64,000 nt of DNA from Bufo bufo (Eukaryota; Chordata; Amphibia; Anura; Bufonidae): assembly GCF_905171765.1 (NCBI RefSeq), contig NC_053392.1, forward strand, positions 105,760,220 to 105,824,219, given 5' to 3'. A model generated the notes under the pieces. It was given only the letters and a program-made list of their open reading frames with translations, searched no databases and was not told the DNA's origin. Below are positions 42,915-55,815 of the stretch, piece by piece; the stretch's first letter is position 1; each line of letters opens with the position of its first letter. Position numbers and translations under genes: made by a program.

Positions 42915-43486
42915 TAGGCCTGCACAATATATCGCCAAAGCAATCGCAAGAAATCGCCATATCGCAATCGCCAATTGGCCGACCCAAAAATGCTGCAATT
43001 GTGGGGGGGAAATGGCAGTGCGTCTTATAAAGCGATGGTTGACTTTTTACGTGGCTGACACGGATCTATCGCCGGCCACTATGTTGCACAGCGCGGCCGG
43101 CGATACATCAGTTACAGTGCGGGGAGGGAGGAGGGGCTGGAGGCAAGTCGTTATAATGAACAAATGTTCTTCTATTTATTCTGTTTATCTGTTCTGTGCT
43201 ATTAAGAAAATGGCAAGTTTTGTATTTTGTACTTTTGCAGTAATGCTAATATGTTATTTAATTTAGTAAAAGATGTTTTATTTTGAAAAATACTGTGCAT
43301 TTCAGTTCTGGAGTTAAGCATAACTACATTTCAGCATTATCAGTAATTTCTGTGTGCTTTTGCCTTGAAAATCCAAGCAAATAGACCTCTAGCACAATTC
43401 CCTTAAAATATTGCATCGCATATCGTTATCGCAATTTTTAGGGCCCTAATCGCAATCACACAAAATTCCCATATCGTGCAGCTCTA
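42915..43486 (-). mobile_element. hAT element (TAGGGCTGCACGATAT family), second copy
   Basis: It reads TAGGCCTGCACAATATATCG at the left and ATATCGTGCAGCTCTA at the right. An exact 8-bp duplication CTTCATTC is at 42907-42914 and 43487-43494. It is the reverse-oriented sibling of 4416-5032 and shares a near-identical 77/84-codon non-domain frame with it (4638-4871 and 43012-43266). That likeness reflects family relation, not coding selection. Confidence 0.95.
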
Positions 43487-43678
43487 CTTCATTCTAGCAA
43501 AAAGCAAGCTGAAAGGATGTGGATATCTAGCATGGTACACTCATCAATCTGATCCCCGCACTGACAGATGACGAATAATAAAGGCTAAATAAATATGTCT
43601 AATGAATGAAACAAATCCAGATTTTTGTATCAAGACTCAAAAATACCATGTGTTCCCTAGAAACTGCTTACAACCATC

Positions 43679-43838
43679 TTTAGGCACACGATCGTTGTTT
43701 GGGCCCTAATCCTGTCTGTTTGACAGACCAGAACAGGCAGTTCTTCTAGGAAAATGTGGCGTGTACACAGTCAGTATACGTATTTGGCAGATCTGCGGTT
43801 TGCCTACCGGAAAACACATGCAGTCATGTGCATGAGGC
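43679..43838. mobile_element. MITE, family B, short copy
   Basis: GGCACACGATCGTTGTTTGG and CAGTCATGTGCATGAGGC are diverged ends; TTTGCCTACCGGAAAACAC lies inside. The duplication is not clear. Confidence 0.5.
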
Positions 43839-44278
43839 TTAAAGGGGTTTTCTCATCTCAGACAATGAGGGCATATCGCTAGGATTTGCCCCCATTGTCT
43901 TATAGGTGCGGGTCCCACCACTGGGACCTGCACCTACATCGAGAACGGATCCCCGAAAGTGAAGGAGAGCGCACTGCGTATGCGCAGCTGCCCTGCGTAT
44001 GCGCAGCTGCCCTGCAATCATTTCTATGTGGCCGCCGAAAATAGCACTGGCTCGGCAAATTGCCGTCTGCCCCATAGAAATGAATGGGAGCATGGGCCGT
44101 GCATGCGCGGCACACTCCCATTCACTTCTATGGGAGAGGCAGGGATTAGCGCTTGGTGGTGGACCGACCCCAGGAAATCGGGGGTCCTCCAGCCACAGCG
44201 CTCCCCGCTCCGTTCTCAATATAGTTGTGGGTCCTAGCGATATGCCCCCATTGTCTAAGATGGCAATACCCCTTTTAA
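43839..44278. mobile_element. TTAA-flanked palindromic element
   Basis: TTAA AGGGGTTTTCTCATCTC and GGCAATACCCCTT TTAA form the ends. Inner arms GCGATATGCCCCCATTGTCT and the complement near 43863 pair. A 22-bp tandem duplication (TGCGTATGCGCAGCTGCCC) lies at about 43975-44015. Confidence 0.75.
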
Positions 44279-44436
44279 CTATATGCCGGTCTCCTCATTC
44301 ATAGTTTCATTTCCACACTGCAATCCTTGTATTTTTTATTATTATAAAAAAAAAATAAAAAAAAAAAGCCAGCCCCTATACACATACACCCTTTCATCCA
44401 CGTGTATCAGGGGAGCAATTTTGCTTCCCAAAAATA

Positions 44437-44553
44437 TTAAAGGGGTATTCCACTTCTCTTGATTATTGGAGGCCGAAGCAGTAGGACCCCTACCGATCTA
44501 ACAGTTATCACCTGGATAGAGGATAGCTTTACATAACTGGAATACCCCTTTAA
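44437..44553. mobile_element. Short TTAA-flanked MITE
   Basis: TTAA AGGGGTATTCC and GGAATACCCCT TTAA (44550-44553) are exact complementary ends of a 117-bp element. GTAGGACCCCTACCGATC lies inside. Confidence 0.85.
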
Positions 44554-45507
44554 AATGGTTTTCTGGAGGTAGCATAGTGACAGCCTATTCTCGCAACATG
44601 TCGTCAATATCAGTCGGGGTACAACGCCTAGTAACCCCATCGATGAGCTCTTCCTAGGCCAGCGACGTCACGTTCATTGGTCACATGGCCTACGTGCAGC
44701 GCGGTCCCATTCAGGCGAGTGGGAGATGGTAGCTGATCGGCAGAGGTCGGACACCCTGCCAGTCTGCTGTTCTGCAGCAGTGCTAGTTGATTTTCGCACC
44801 TAACAAACCCAATTTTAATATTTGAGTGATAAATACGGTCTTCTAATAGGTGTTTATTGTCAGCAGAACCAAATGGAACCAGGCAAACACAGGGGACCAG
44901 TCGGGTCCTGTGTGGATTGGATGCCGCTCTCTGCACATTATCTATACAGGCGCCCGCCTGTATATAGCCTAGCTGTGCTCAGGACCGCTTACCACGCAGG
45001 CTAATTATAATTAAACTAAAAGCAAAAAATGCATTGCCGTTTGATTAGAAATGTTTAACTTGAGCATCAATCAGTAAGAAGGCAGAGTACTGTCTGAGCA
45101 AGACAACGTGCCAAACATAAGACTGAAGAAATTATTCAGCTCCACTCCATTTACTGAATAAAGAGATAACGGAGGAGCTTTTTCTTCACAAAGCACATCA
45201 CAGCTCAAGAATCATTTTCCTGCAAGAAAGCTGGAAGCGTTCCATACCTGCCAGACTGAAAAGCAAAAAAAAATAATAATAATAATTCAAACAGAAATAC
45301 AATAAACTATGGCAGATAAAACACTGCAGAACAGAAGAGCCGACGTCTAACGCCCTTGAGAAAGCAGCTCAATTTATAGAAAAATAAAAGCAGCAGAACA
45401 CTGACACTCCATTACTAGAAATGAATAATGCCGCCACGAGGTTGGCTGGCTACAGAAAGAGAATAAAAAGGCTCAGAATGCATTAAAAAAATGTAATCTA
45501 TTCACTG
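44554..45507. other. Unassigned stretch
   Basis: It starts with a family J-like fragment (GTCGTCAATATCAGTCGG to about 44770). The rest appears unique, with no recognised exon or RNA. Confidence 0.35.
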
Positions 45508-45515
45508 ATCTATAT

Positions 45516-45642
45516 CAGGGATGGCCAACCTGAGGCCCTCCAGCTGTTGCAAAACTACAACTCCCAGCATGCCCAGACTGCCTACAGCAGGGCATGGTGG
45601 GAGTTGTCGTTTTACAACAGCTGGAGAGGTTGGCCATGCCTG
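45516..45642. mobile_element. Palindromic hAT MITE (CAGGG...CCTG family)
   Basis: CAGGGATGGCCAACCTGAGG and complement, with AACTACAACTCCCAGCATG inside, form a hairpin. The 8-bp duplication ATCTATAT is exact (45508-45515 and 45643-45650). The right arm lacks about 8 bp relative to the left. Confidence 0.95.
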
Positions 45643-45650
45643 ATCTATAT

Positions 45651-46750
45651 GGTCCCGCTGGACAAGTAGGACATGACCACTCTGATAACCACTTGCAGCA
45701 GCAGTGACCGGACGAGTGGTCACATTTCCATGTTGATGGTGCTGCCACATATTCTAGTTTTTCGATGCAGTTTTTGAAGGCAAAACCAGGAGTGGGTTAA
45801 AAAAGAAATTAAAAAAAAATTGCATCTGTTTTTGATCCACTCCCGATTTTGGTTTCAGAAACTGGTACAAAAACCTGAACATGCGGCAGCACCCTGAGGG
45901 TATGTTCAGAGGATTTTGAGCATGGGTTTCAGCGCGGATCCAGTGCCAAAGATCTGTCCGAATCTGCACTGAAATCGCCAACGGGATGTGGTGCCGCAGT
46001 TCATGTGGCCGAGGGTTTATGCCACCTGCTTTTCAAGACCACTCCAAGAAAGTACAGGTCCATTCTCCAGGAAGCCATTCATTTTGTCCCCTTCTGAATT
46101 TTAGGAAGCAGGACATGGACGTACAATGGTGGAACTTTTGTTAGAACTTATCAATAACCTGAAAACTTATTTTTTTACCCCATTCTTCTAGTCAAAATAA
46201 GACATCTTCACTAGTAAAACTGCCACAATGTATGTAGACAATTTCATGACAGACTTTCAGAGCAAAAACCCTGGCGAAAATGGTAGCACATCTTTTTTTA
46301 TAACCTGTTTTTATTTTCTAATTGCAGATTTTTTTTATATTTTATTTCCTGAACGTAATTATGGGGCTACCATCATGCCTGAGCTGTTCCTAACAGCATT
46401 TACACAGCATTAAAATAATAAAATAAAAAAGAAATAAAAAAAGAAAATAGCTTTACGGCAGCCCCATGGTCAGGAGAAGACCTCAGTGACTTCTATGGAG
46501 AGTTTTCTAGGCAGCTGTGACCTGTGCAGAAGTCATTATACAAGGAAAGAAGAGATAAGCTCTGACCATCACCTATTGTGAAGGGTGGATCCGGTCTTAT
46601 CTGTACACTGAGGTGATATCATTACAGGCAGACATGGTGGCCAGTGCGAAAAAGGCAGAATTTTTGGTATTAGTTTAAATACAAAAAAGTGACATGGAAA
46701 ATTAAAAAACCTCAAAAATGATTTAAAAACATTAAACATAAAACGGGATT
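45651..46750. other. Unassigned stretch
   Basis: Apart from a shared TTGATCCACTCC-type block near 45800-45890, no element ends or gene are recognised. Confidence 0.35.
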
Positions 46751-46752
46751 TA

Positions 46753-47129
46753 GGCCTCCTGCACACGACTGTAGGTGTCCCGTGGCCGTATTGTGAACCG
46801 CATTTGCAGATCCACAATACATGGGCACCGCTCCGTGGGCATTCTGCATCACGGATGCGGACCCATTCACTTCAATGGGTCCGCAAATCCGGAGATGCAG
46901 AATGGTGCGGAACGGAACCCTACAGAAGCACTAAGGAGTTCTTCCGTGGGGTTTCGTCCTGTACTTCCGTCCCGCAAAAAAATAGAATATGTCCTATCTT
47001 TTTGTGGAACGGTTGGATCACAAACCCATTAAAGTGAATGGGTCCACGATCCGCTGCCCCACGGTGGGTGTTCGTGCATTGCAGGCCGCTGCACGGCCAC
47101 GAGGCGCACACGTTTGTGTGCAGGAGGCC
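46753..47129. mobile_element. Harbinger-like MITE, family B
   Basis: GGCCTCCTGCACACGACTGT and GTTTGTGTGCAGGAGGCC are flanked by TTA (46750-46752 and 47130-47132). The interior ACCCATTCACTTCAATGGGT is typical. Confidence 0.9.
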
Positions 47130-47259
47130 TTAAACAGCAGGTCATTTTCTGAGGACATTCACTTTAAGGGAACTTGCGCATAGTGAAAATTTGTATGCAA
47201 AAATCTGCATACAATCCTCACTAAAACTGCATTAAAAATACTCAAAACCACACTATTTA

Positions 47260-48027
47260 GGCCTCTTTCACACTTGCGTTGTCCGGATCCGGCGTGTACT
47301 CCACTTGCCGGAATTACACTCCGGATCCGGAAAAACGCAAGTGTACTGAAAGCATTTGAAGACGGAACCGTCTTCCAAATGCGTTCAGTGTTACTATGGC
47401 ACCCAGGACGCTATTAAAGTCCTGGTTGCCATAGTAGTAGTGGGGAGCGGGGGAGCGGTATACTTACCGTCCGTGCGGCTCCCCGGGCGCTCCAGAATGA
47501 CGTCAGAGCGCCCCATGCGCATGGATGACGTGATCCATGTGATCACATGATCCATGAGCTTGGGGCGCCCTGACGTCACTCTGGAGCGCCCGGGGAGCCG
47601 CACGGACGGTAAGTATACCGCTCCCCCGCTCCCCACTACACTTTACCATGGCTGCCAGGACTTTAGCGTCCCGGCAGCCATGGTAACCACTCTGAAAAAG
47701 CTAAATGTCGGATGCGGCAATGCGCCGAAACGACATTTAGCTTAAGGCCGGATCCGGATCAATGCCTTTCAATGGGCATTAATTCCGGATCCGGCCTTGC
47801 GGCAAGTGTTCCGGATTTTTGGCCGGAGCAAAAAGCGCAGCATGCTGCGGTATTTTCTCCGGCCAAAAAACGTTCCGTTCCGGAACTGAAGACATCCTGA
47901 TGCATCCTGAACGGATTTCTCTCCATTCAGAATGCATTAGGATAATCCTGATCAGGATTCTTCCGGCATAGAGCCCCGACGACGGAACTCTATGCCGGAA
48001 GACAATAACGCAGGTGTGAAAGAGCCC
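47260..48027. mobile_element. Harbinger-like element, family C', with long palindrome
   Basis: GGCCTCTTTCACACTTGCG and CGCAGGTGTGAAAGAGCCC are flanked by TTA (47257-47259 and 48028-48030). An inner inverted repeat spans about 47396-47690: GGTATACTTACCGTCCGTGC and its complement, each arm with a TGACGTCA (47498 and 47571). Family C right-end blocks lie at 47890-48027. It is non-coding. Confidence 0.88.
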
Positions 48028-48030
48028 TTA

Positions 48031-50138
48031 CTGCAATGTACATTCTCACCACAGAGAAAAAGTGGCCATTAAAAAGGATACACAATCAGCTTTTTATGGC
48101 CATTTTGCAGAGTGCATACATTTTCTGGTCGTGTACCTGTTTTGCCTAATTTTTTTACATCCACTAAAATGGATGAATTTAAAAATATATATTTATTTTT
48201 TTCAACCTCACTATAAATAGTACCCCCTGGACATCCAATGGCCCCCATAGTGCACCTATTAAGAATGCCCCCCAAAGTGGACTCTAATATAAAGAATGGC
48301 CCCATATAGTGGCCCTCAGTATATGTAATGACCCCCCCCCATAATATAAGTGTCATCAATATACATAATTCAACCCAGTAGTGCCCAAAGTAACCCGGCC
48401 GTCAGCAGTGTAGGTGAATCAGAATTGCTGATGGACGAGACTGGTCACATGCGCCTCCATCAGGGGCCATTTTGGGACAGCAGTGCCAGCAAGCAGGTAA
48501 GAGGACCTGATAATTATGAATAGGGCATATTAAACCATCGGCAGCAATGGCTTAATACCGCCCATCAGTAGCTTGTAATATAGTGACGGGATCTGCGCAG
48601 CTGTGTACAGGCGGCAGGTCTCAGGCACACGCCACACCTAAGTGCAGGCAAATCCCCTAAGAAGCTGCAGATGTTTGGAGTAATCAGAAGGAGCGCGCAG
48701 GAGCGAGTTACTGGGGAGGTAATAATTACATAATGTGCTATTTATACTCAAGTACATCATCTTTCCAGCTCCAGAAATACGACAGGCCTCCCCGAGAAGC
48801 CGGGCAAAACGCTTTTCTATTATAAGAAAGATGCTAAAGACATGAGAAGGACCACAGCGGTTAAATAAATACCTCGGACACTGTTATTACAGGAAAAAAG
48901 GGGTCGGCGACGGACAACACCACTCTACCGGGGATAAATCTTTGATAGTTGGGGGTCCAACCACTAGGACCACCACCTATCAAGAGACAGGGGGTGCACA
49001 ATCAGTTCTATGGGACTGACAGATAGTGGTGTGCTGTCCTCAGCAGGCCCACAAAAGGTGTGAATAGTGTGGTGGGCACGGATGGACAACACTGCTCCAT
49101 TCACACAGGGAAATCGGGAATCCCAGCTCTCGTCGTCCCAGCGGTCAGACCCCCAACGACCATACACCATTCATGGTCAGAAAACGTATTCAGAAACCTC
49201 TAAACCTGTAGCATTGCATGACACTGATATCTACGAGAACTTTCCATACAGAGAATTTCTTCTTGTTCCGGCCTGCAGGAGGAGCGGGCCTTTCATACAG
49301 CTGACTGGCGGTGGGGCCGAGAGTTGGGCTCTCTCAAATCTGATGAAGACGGCTTAAAACCTGACGATAGGCCGTAGATATTCGGATCCCAGGAAACCCC
49401 TTTCAAGGTATACCATCTTAGAATATGTCCTAATAGGTTATATGAATGACAGGGGGGGGGACCCCAACCTGTTTAGCCGGAAGAAAGAGACAGAGTGCAC
49501 ACAGGCGATACAGAATCAGTCAGGGGCAGGAAAGTCTGATGGTTTTGCATGCAAGTTTAATCAGTTTTCTCTGTGATTGCATTCAGTGTTTCAGGTTTTT
49601 TTCTGTAGTTTTTGATGCGTGTGAAAACCACATAAAACAGATGCAATACTGGGTGAAGAAACTGAGAGACTGAACACAATCGCAGAGGAAACAGATTCTA
49701 CTTGCAAACAAAACCATCAGTTTTTCACTGAACAGACCGCGGCACATTCCACGTGAAGGAGGTGTAAAGAGAGCAGTCAAAAGGTAAAACATAAATGGTG
49801 ACGACTCGCACAGGTGAGCATCTTGAGACGTTACTGGGATCTCCAGTGGATGAACTAAACACCTTAAAGAAGACTCCTGGGTCACTGCACATGGACCAAG
49901 TGCACAATACTAATACTGCACCCTAAATGGAGAACCTTTATGTCAGACTGACGCTCCCTTGGTGCACGAGTGGGCCTGGCATCAGCTCACGTGGTAGCGG
50001 ACTACAGTTCCCATCTTGCACTGCAGTAACTCTCCTGCCCTGGTATTCCCCCGCCCCCTTGTACATGCCATATTGCGGCCCCTCACTACTGAGCCTCTCA
50101 TATTAGTTCCCAGTCATACTACAGGCCATGGTAGGGAG
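48031..50138. other. Mostly unassigned stretch
   Basis: Family J-like fragments occur near 48930-49000 and 49360-49405 (GTTGGGGGTCCAACCACTAG, AGGAAACCCCTTT). Frames of about 100 codons (for example 49583-49885 minus) show no recognised domain. Confidence 0.35.
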
Positions 50139-50146
50139 GACTGGAT

Positions 50147-51236
50147 TAGGGATCGACCGATATTGATTTTTTAGGGCCGATACCGATAATTTGTGAACTT
50201 TCAGGCCGATAGCCGATAATTTATACCGATATTCTGGGAATTTTCATTTTTGAGAAAAAAAAATTCCTACACAAATCTGCTGAAAATTAATATGTTTATT
50301 GTTAATGTGTATTTTTTTTGTTTATTGTTAATGTGTATTTTTTTTTTTATAAATCTTTTTCATTTATACTTAATATTTTTGTGTTTTTTTTTTTTACTAA
50401 CTTTTAACCCCCTTAGGGACTAGAACCCTTGTCCTATTCACCCTGATAGATCTCTATCAGGGTGAATAGGATCTCACACTGTCCCTGCTGCTCTGTGCAT
50501 AGTGCACACAGCAGCATGGAGCTGAACATGGCAGCCAGGGCTTCAATAGCGTCCTGGCTGCCATGGTAACCGATCGGAGCCCCAGGCTTACACAGCTGGG
50601 GCTCCGATCGGAGGAGCAGGGGAGAGGGGATCCTGTGGCCACTGCCACCAATGATTAATACTGGGTGGGGGGGGGGGGGCGCACTGCGCCACCAATGTTT
50701 TTACTATTGGCCGGGATTGGGAAGGGGGTGGGGGGCGCACTGCGCCACCAATGATTAATACTGGGGGGCGCACTGCGCCACCAATGAAGATAAGTCTCTC
50801 GATCATTCATATACAGGAGGCGGGAGCTGGCTGCAGAATCACATAGCCGGCTCCCGACCTCTATCAGCGGTAGCTGCGATCCGCGGCACCTGAGGAGTTA
50901 ACTACCGCGGACCGCAGCTATCGCTCATAGAGGTCGGGAGCCGGCTATGTGATTCTGCAGCCAGCTCCCGCCTCCTGTATATGAATGAATGAGAGGCTTA
51001 TCTTCATTGGTGGCGCAGCGGCCACAGCCCCTCCCCTCCTCTTATGTTCTATCCCCTCATTGGCGGCAGCAGCAGCACAGGGGGAGGAGACACTGCTTCC
51101 TTCTCCCCTGTGCTGCGGAGGGAACACAGAACGCTGAGAGCAGCGCGATCTGTGTTCCCCATACGTTATCGGTATATCGGCAAAATAGATGCCGATACCG
51201 ATAACGTTCAAAATCCTCAATATCGGTCGATCCCTA
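50147..51236. mobile_element. hAT element (TAGGGATCGACC family), full length
   Basis: TAGGGATCGACCGATATTG and CAATATCGGTCGATCCCTA are complementary ends. The 8-bp flanks GACTGGAT (50139-50146) and GTCTGGAT (51237-51244) differ at one base. The centre is a palindrome around 50896, with arms of about 140 bp containing GTGATTCTGCAGCCAGCTCC. Repeated CACTGCGCCACCAATG blocks occur throughout. No transposase. Confidence 0.95.
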
Positions 51237-51244
51237 GTCTGGAT

Positions 51245-51977
51245 ACCACATTTTGGACCATTGAGTGGTGGATATTTATGTGGGTAACTACAGAACAGAT
51301 TTCATTACTATACACTGAGGATTTGTACTTTGTGCCACACATGTCTAATAGCCGACAATACGGGAATACCCGTGAGATACAGAAATCTGTACTGTGAAAG
51401 TGTATTAGTTGGGACTTGCAATCACCACACCGCAGGACTTGGCATAAGAGGCACATCCTGGGACGTCTGTGCGCCAGAAGTGCTAGGGGCGGGGGCAGAT
51501 TTCTGGTTAAACTTATGCCACTTTATTAAGATCTATGTAAACAGGGTAGTGCGGCACACACGGCTGTAACTCTGCCCCCAATAGTATTCTGATCTCAGGC
51601 GTGAATGAGATGGGATTTATCCCCTGCTGTCAGTGATTTCAATTAGGACCGCCCGACATAAGAAGCACCAAACTTCCATATGCCTTCTCAGTTCTAGCTT
51701 TAAGACTGCTGTAATGTATCTGATACAAGACAAAGGTTATATAAAACGTACCCAGTGTATTGGTTATGAAGGGTCTGTGGAAGGCTGAGTGACCACTACT
51801 GGACGCTTGGCATCCGTAGGAAACCAAGGCAACTCATGTTAAAGTCTTCATGCAAGAGGACAACCGAGGGAATTACGTTTCCAGGTCAACTTTTTCAGGT
51901 ATTGGAAAAAAAAGCAATATAAAAAAAAGATTTTTATACTTTATTCTATGAAGTGTAGGGGTATTTTCTAAGGGATT
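51245..51977. other. Unassigned stretch
   Basis: No recognised gene, RNA or repeat end. Confidence 0.35.
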
Positions 51978-52262
51978 AAAATGGGTTTTCCAATATGTTA
52001 ATACTGATGACCTATCCTCTGAATAGGTCATCAGTATCTGATGGGTGGGGGTCCGACACCCAGGACCCCCGCCGATCAGCTGTTTCAGACGGCAGCTCAG
52101 CCCCCTTTTGAAATCAAAGGGATCGAGTGTGATACCAAGCACAGCTGCTATACAATGTAACGTGCTGTACCTGGTAAGCACGGAGATGGCCACGGCAGAC
52201 ACAGGAGTGGCCCCCACCAATCAGATACTGATGACCTATCTTGAGGGTAGATCATCAGTATT
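51978..52262. repeat. Family J copy, best preserved
   Basis: Ordered blocks are TACTGATGACCTATCCTCTG, GGGGGTCCGACACCCAGGAC, CCGCCGATCAGCTGTTT, ATACCAAGCACAGCTGC, CACCAATCAGATACTGATGA. The two ends are inverted copies of TACTGATGACCTATC. Superfamily unknown. Confidence 0.7.
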
Positions 52263-52263
52263 A

Positions 52264-52420
52264 GGCCTCATACAAGTGTATTACTGTACAGCAGCGGCGG
52301 CATGAAGCGCACACAGTCATAGCAACCAATGACGCCATGCGATCCTGCTATCAGTAGGAATCCCGGCCGGGTTTCCACGGACCGCTCTCGGCCGCGGAAC
52401 ACGGCCGTGTGCATGAGGCC
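52264..52420. mobile_element. Short MITE, family B subtype
   Basis: GGCCTCATACAAGTGTATTA and CGGCCGTGTGCATGAGGCC are flanked by exact TTA (52261-52263 and 52421-52423). The interior is shared with 31725. Confidence 0.88.
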
Positions 52421-52423
52421 TTA

Positions 52424-52908
52424 AATTCTTAAAAAATCCCTTTTAACTTTGCTGTTCAGGATTGCAACAGTGAAATCTTTGCTGAAACCAGCGAGGTCCA
52501 GCAGTGCTTCTGAATGCGCAGTACAGGTCTATAGACACAGTATTTGGGATCCATAATCTGCCCGCTGCAATACCTGAAGGTGCAGAGCAGTGTGAGGAGG
52601 GCTGCTGCAGCTCCGTGGTTTCAGCAAAGGTTTAGGTTCCCAATAACCAATTCCGGCAGCGAGTTATTGCAGTCACTAGATTGTACACAAGAGGGTTGTG
52701 GTTGGAAAAATCTGAGAATTTTTGCATATTTGCAACACAATTAGTATCTGTAATTCAGGCCCTAGCCGGCTCCTGACCATCTGCTCCAGACATGGAAGAA
52801 TCATCTGGAAAACCTCAATAGTAGGAAGACAGACAGGAGGGCGATACCTAAACGGCTTTGTGTTCAAATAAAGCAAGGCTTCACTTTCAGCGATTTGAAG
52901 CTGGTAAT
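52424..52908. other. Unassigned stretch
   Basis: No gene or repeat recognised. The 8 bases before 52909 form part of the next element's duplication. Confidence 0.35.
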
Positions 52909-53291
52909 TAGAGATGAGCAAATTTCATGTTATGAAATTCGTTCACACTTTGTTTGGTGGTAAAAGCAGAATTGCGTTATGGATTCAGACCATAACGCAA
53001 TTCTACGACGGAATGCATAATGGAGAGCCTTTAGAGGCAATCCGTTATTAATTTCGTCATAACAGAAGTCTACGGGCTGCATAACGGATCCGTCCCGTTT
53101 CAGTTATGCAGGGGAGTCCTCTCCAGGCCATAGACTTCTGTTATAACGGAATGGCTCTAAAGGCTCTCCATTATGCAATCCGTCGTAGAATTGCGTTATT
53201 GTCCGCGGTAACGGAATCCATAACGCAATTCTGCTTTTACCACCAAACGAAGCGTGAACGAATTTCATAACATAATATTTGCTCATCTCTA
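52909..53291. mobile_element. Palindromic MITE, TAGAGATGAGCAAAT family
   Basis: TAGAGATGAGCAAATTTCATG and its complement at 53271-53291 bracket an imperfect hairpin of nearly 190-bp arms (TGCGTTATGGATTCAGACC, TTATGCAATCCGTCGTAGAA). The flanks share TGGTAAT (52902-52908 and 53292-53298), a 7-8 bp duplication. Confidence 0.85.
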
Positions 53292-53299
53292 TGGTAATC

Positions 53300-54270
53300 A
53301 AAGAGTAACATTGCAAGACATTTCAAATAGCAGGGCTCCTAGAAGAACACACGCTGAAATAAGAAGGATGTAACCAGCACATAAATACTACAGCCCCGAG
53401 TACTTCTAGAGGACATGACCGGGGACACACATCTGACTGCAGTAACACCACTTGTTTTGCCCTAAACCCATTAATTTACACCTAAACGTTATTAAAACCC
53501 ATGTGATAAGGAATTTTTTGGTAATATATTGGTTCCTTCTTTTTCTTCATGAGATATTGCTTAGCAATCCGAACGGATTCCACTGAGGCCGCAGTGAGCG
53601 ATGGACAGTAAGGCGCACACGTCGCTACTCCTGTCGGTGCACGCTTCGCTTCCCAAAATCTCTGCATAGCACTGACGCGGTAAGCGCCATTGACGAGGCT
53701 TTTAGCGGAGAGGAGCGAGTGGTGGCAGGAGCTGCAGTGCTTTTAGCCAGCGGAGCTGAGGCAGGAGCAGAGCGGTGTGCTGCAGCCTTCACTGTGGCCC
53801 CAGTGGGGTCCGTATACCCCTGACATGTCAGCAGTATACAAGTGTATGAACTTCAGGTGCATATTACAAATCTAAAAAAATAAATAAAAACTAAATGTTT
53901 ACAAAAATCACATTTAGAACAGGCTTTAATAAAGTTTGTGAAAAGTTTAGTCAACTGGAGGAACGCCACAAACAAATGATTTTGCAGAAAAGTTTTGCAC
54001 CATCAGCCAGTTCATATCTACATAAGGAGTTCAGTAAGCTGGAGTCACTCAACAAAACCTTGGTTGGGAGGTTCCACAGATTACTGTATATTACACCCCT
54101 GCACATCTCCACAGGTCACCTGTTGCCATAGAAACCATTCACTCACCCCCGTAATGAGTGCAGTTTTTATGCTTTTTATTTTAGCAGTGTTTATTTTTCC
54201 CATAGAGAAGATGTCAAAATAACAGAGGGGGGGAGAAACTTCATTATGCTTTTAAAAAATCCAACCTAAT
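53300..54270. other. Unassigned stretch with CpG-rich block
   Basis: 53570-53800 is CpG-rich and contains ACGCG|GTAAGC at about 53680, a possible splice donor. The only ATG frame before it is short and stops first (53601-53669). A 78-codon + frame at 53895-54131 has no domain I recognise. No gene is called. Confidence 0.35.
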
Positions 54271-54273
54271 TAA

Positions 54274-54685
54274 GGCTACTTTCACACTCGTGTTTGGTGC
54301 GGATCAGTCATGGATCTGCACAGACGGATCCGCTCAGATAATACAACTGTCTGCATCCTTTCAGAACAGATCCATTTGTATTATCTTTAACATAGCCAAG
54401 ATGGATCCGTCTTGACCACCATTGAAAGTCAATGGAGGACGGATCCGTTTCCTTCTGTGCCGTTTGGCTCAGTTTCTTCAGACGGACACCACAATGCTGC
54501 AGGCAGTGTTTTGGTGTCCGCCTCCAAAGCGGAATGGAGACAGAACTGAGGCAAACTGATGCATTCTGAGCGGATCCTTTTCCATTCAGAATGCATTAGG
54601 GCTGAACTGATCCGTTTTGGACCGCTTGTGAGAGCCCTGAACGGATCTCACAAACGGAAACCAAAACGCCAGTGTGAAAGTAGCC
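54274..54685. mobile_element. Harbinger-like MITE, family A
   Basis: GGCTACTTTCACACTCGTG and GTGTGAAAGTAGCC are flanked by exact TAA (54271-54273 and 54686-54688). It is closest to copy 59826 in reverse orientation. Confidence 0.93.
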
Positions 54686-54938
54686 TAACAAGAATACCAG
54701 TGGCACAGAAACACTTGGAGTCTACACATTCCTACACGGCTGACATGTATGCGGCATACTAGTGTATGGATTCCATAGACCTGCTGGAAAAGGTGCCACA
54801 GTGGCTCAGTACCCGCAGGAGCACATATATCGCTGTGCCCGGTTTGTTCAGCTAAATCCTGGCATAGCACAACTTGAGTGAGCACAGGCAGGAGCAGCGA
54901 TGTGCTATGCAGAGCCCCTGCCTGTTCCACTCAGATAA

Positions 54939-55163
54939 AGGGTCCATTCACATGTCCACAAGTGTTTTGCGGTCTGAAAATTGCGGGTCCGCAAAACATG
55001 GACAAACATGTGTGTTCCGCATATTGTGGACCACACACGGTCGGCACTATAATAGAAATGCCTTTTCGTGTCCGTGGCTGCCTGCATCTTTAGCGGCCCC
55101 ATTGAAAATGAATAGGTCCGCACCAGTTCCGCAAAATGAATGCGGACCCATAATGCGGACCCT
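54939..55163. mobile_element. MITE, family D
   Basis: GGGTCCATTCACATGTCC and ATGCGGACCC are diverged ends. TTTTGCGGTC, ACCACACACGGTC and CGCACCAGTTCCGCA lie inside. Flanks AAA/TAA are ambiguous. Confidence 0.65.
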
Positions 55164-55165
55164 AA

Positions 55166-55815
55166 AGCTCTGCCTAGACATACAAGAAAACCCATCAGCT
55201 ATTCAGTATATCACAATGGCCAGCAGAGTACATATTGTGGTAAGGATGGATTCCTCCATTCTCTCTCTGTAGTGAAGACTGGAACAAACCTAATGTTATT
55301 AGCAGGAATTGCTGGGACTGGGAGACCGCCTAGAGACGTACGTATGGTTCAACTAGGTTAGAAAGAAGTTACCCAGGAATTAATATTGACGACGTATTAC
55401 TGGGGCCACCATAGGAATGAATGGGGTCACAGAGCAACGCATGTTTCCTGAAACTGCAACATGCGAATTGCAATAAATCCATCACTGCTGGACTCCATTC
55501 ACTGAAATGGCAGCCCCGCTACCCCTGTCCTGGCCAAAATCGCTGTGTAGATGTACCATTAGTAGTCTTCCTAGTCTGTCATTAGTTTATGTGATTCACA
55601 ATTTTTTTTTTACTGAATTTACCTTAATTTTTGCTCCATTCCCTTACAAGATACATTTTCTTATAGTATTGTTAATGTCACTCTTTTCTACTATCCTTAT
55701 AACATACACCGGTATACTACTTGCATTTATACACCACAAAACTAATAAAGGGCCTAGAAGATGAGCAAAGATTATGTTTAGTCTTGGGGAAAAAAAATAC
55801 ATTAAGTGAGGGGGG
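55166..55815. other. Unassigned stretch
   Basis: No gene or clear element. A run of 18 G lies at 55809-55825, at the border of the LINE fragment. Confidence 0.35.

Noticed and set aside
4638..43266. Similar 77- and 84-codon frames at 4638-4871 and 43012-43266
   Set aside because: They lie at the same place in two copies of one hAT family. The match follows from common descent of the element, not from a host gene.
53601..53669. Short ATG frame in the CpG-rich block before a GTAAGC donor
   Set aside because: It stops before the donor, and no TATA, X-box or protein similarity was recognised.
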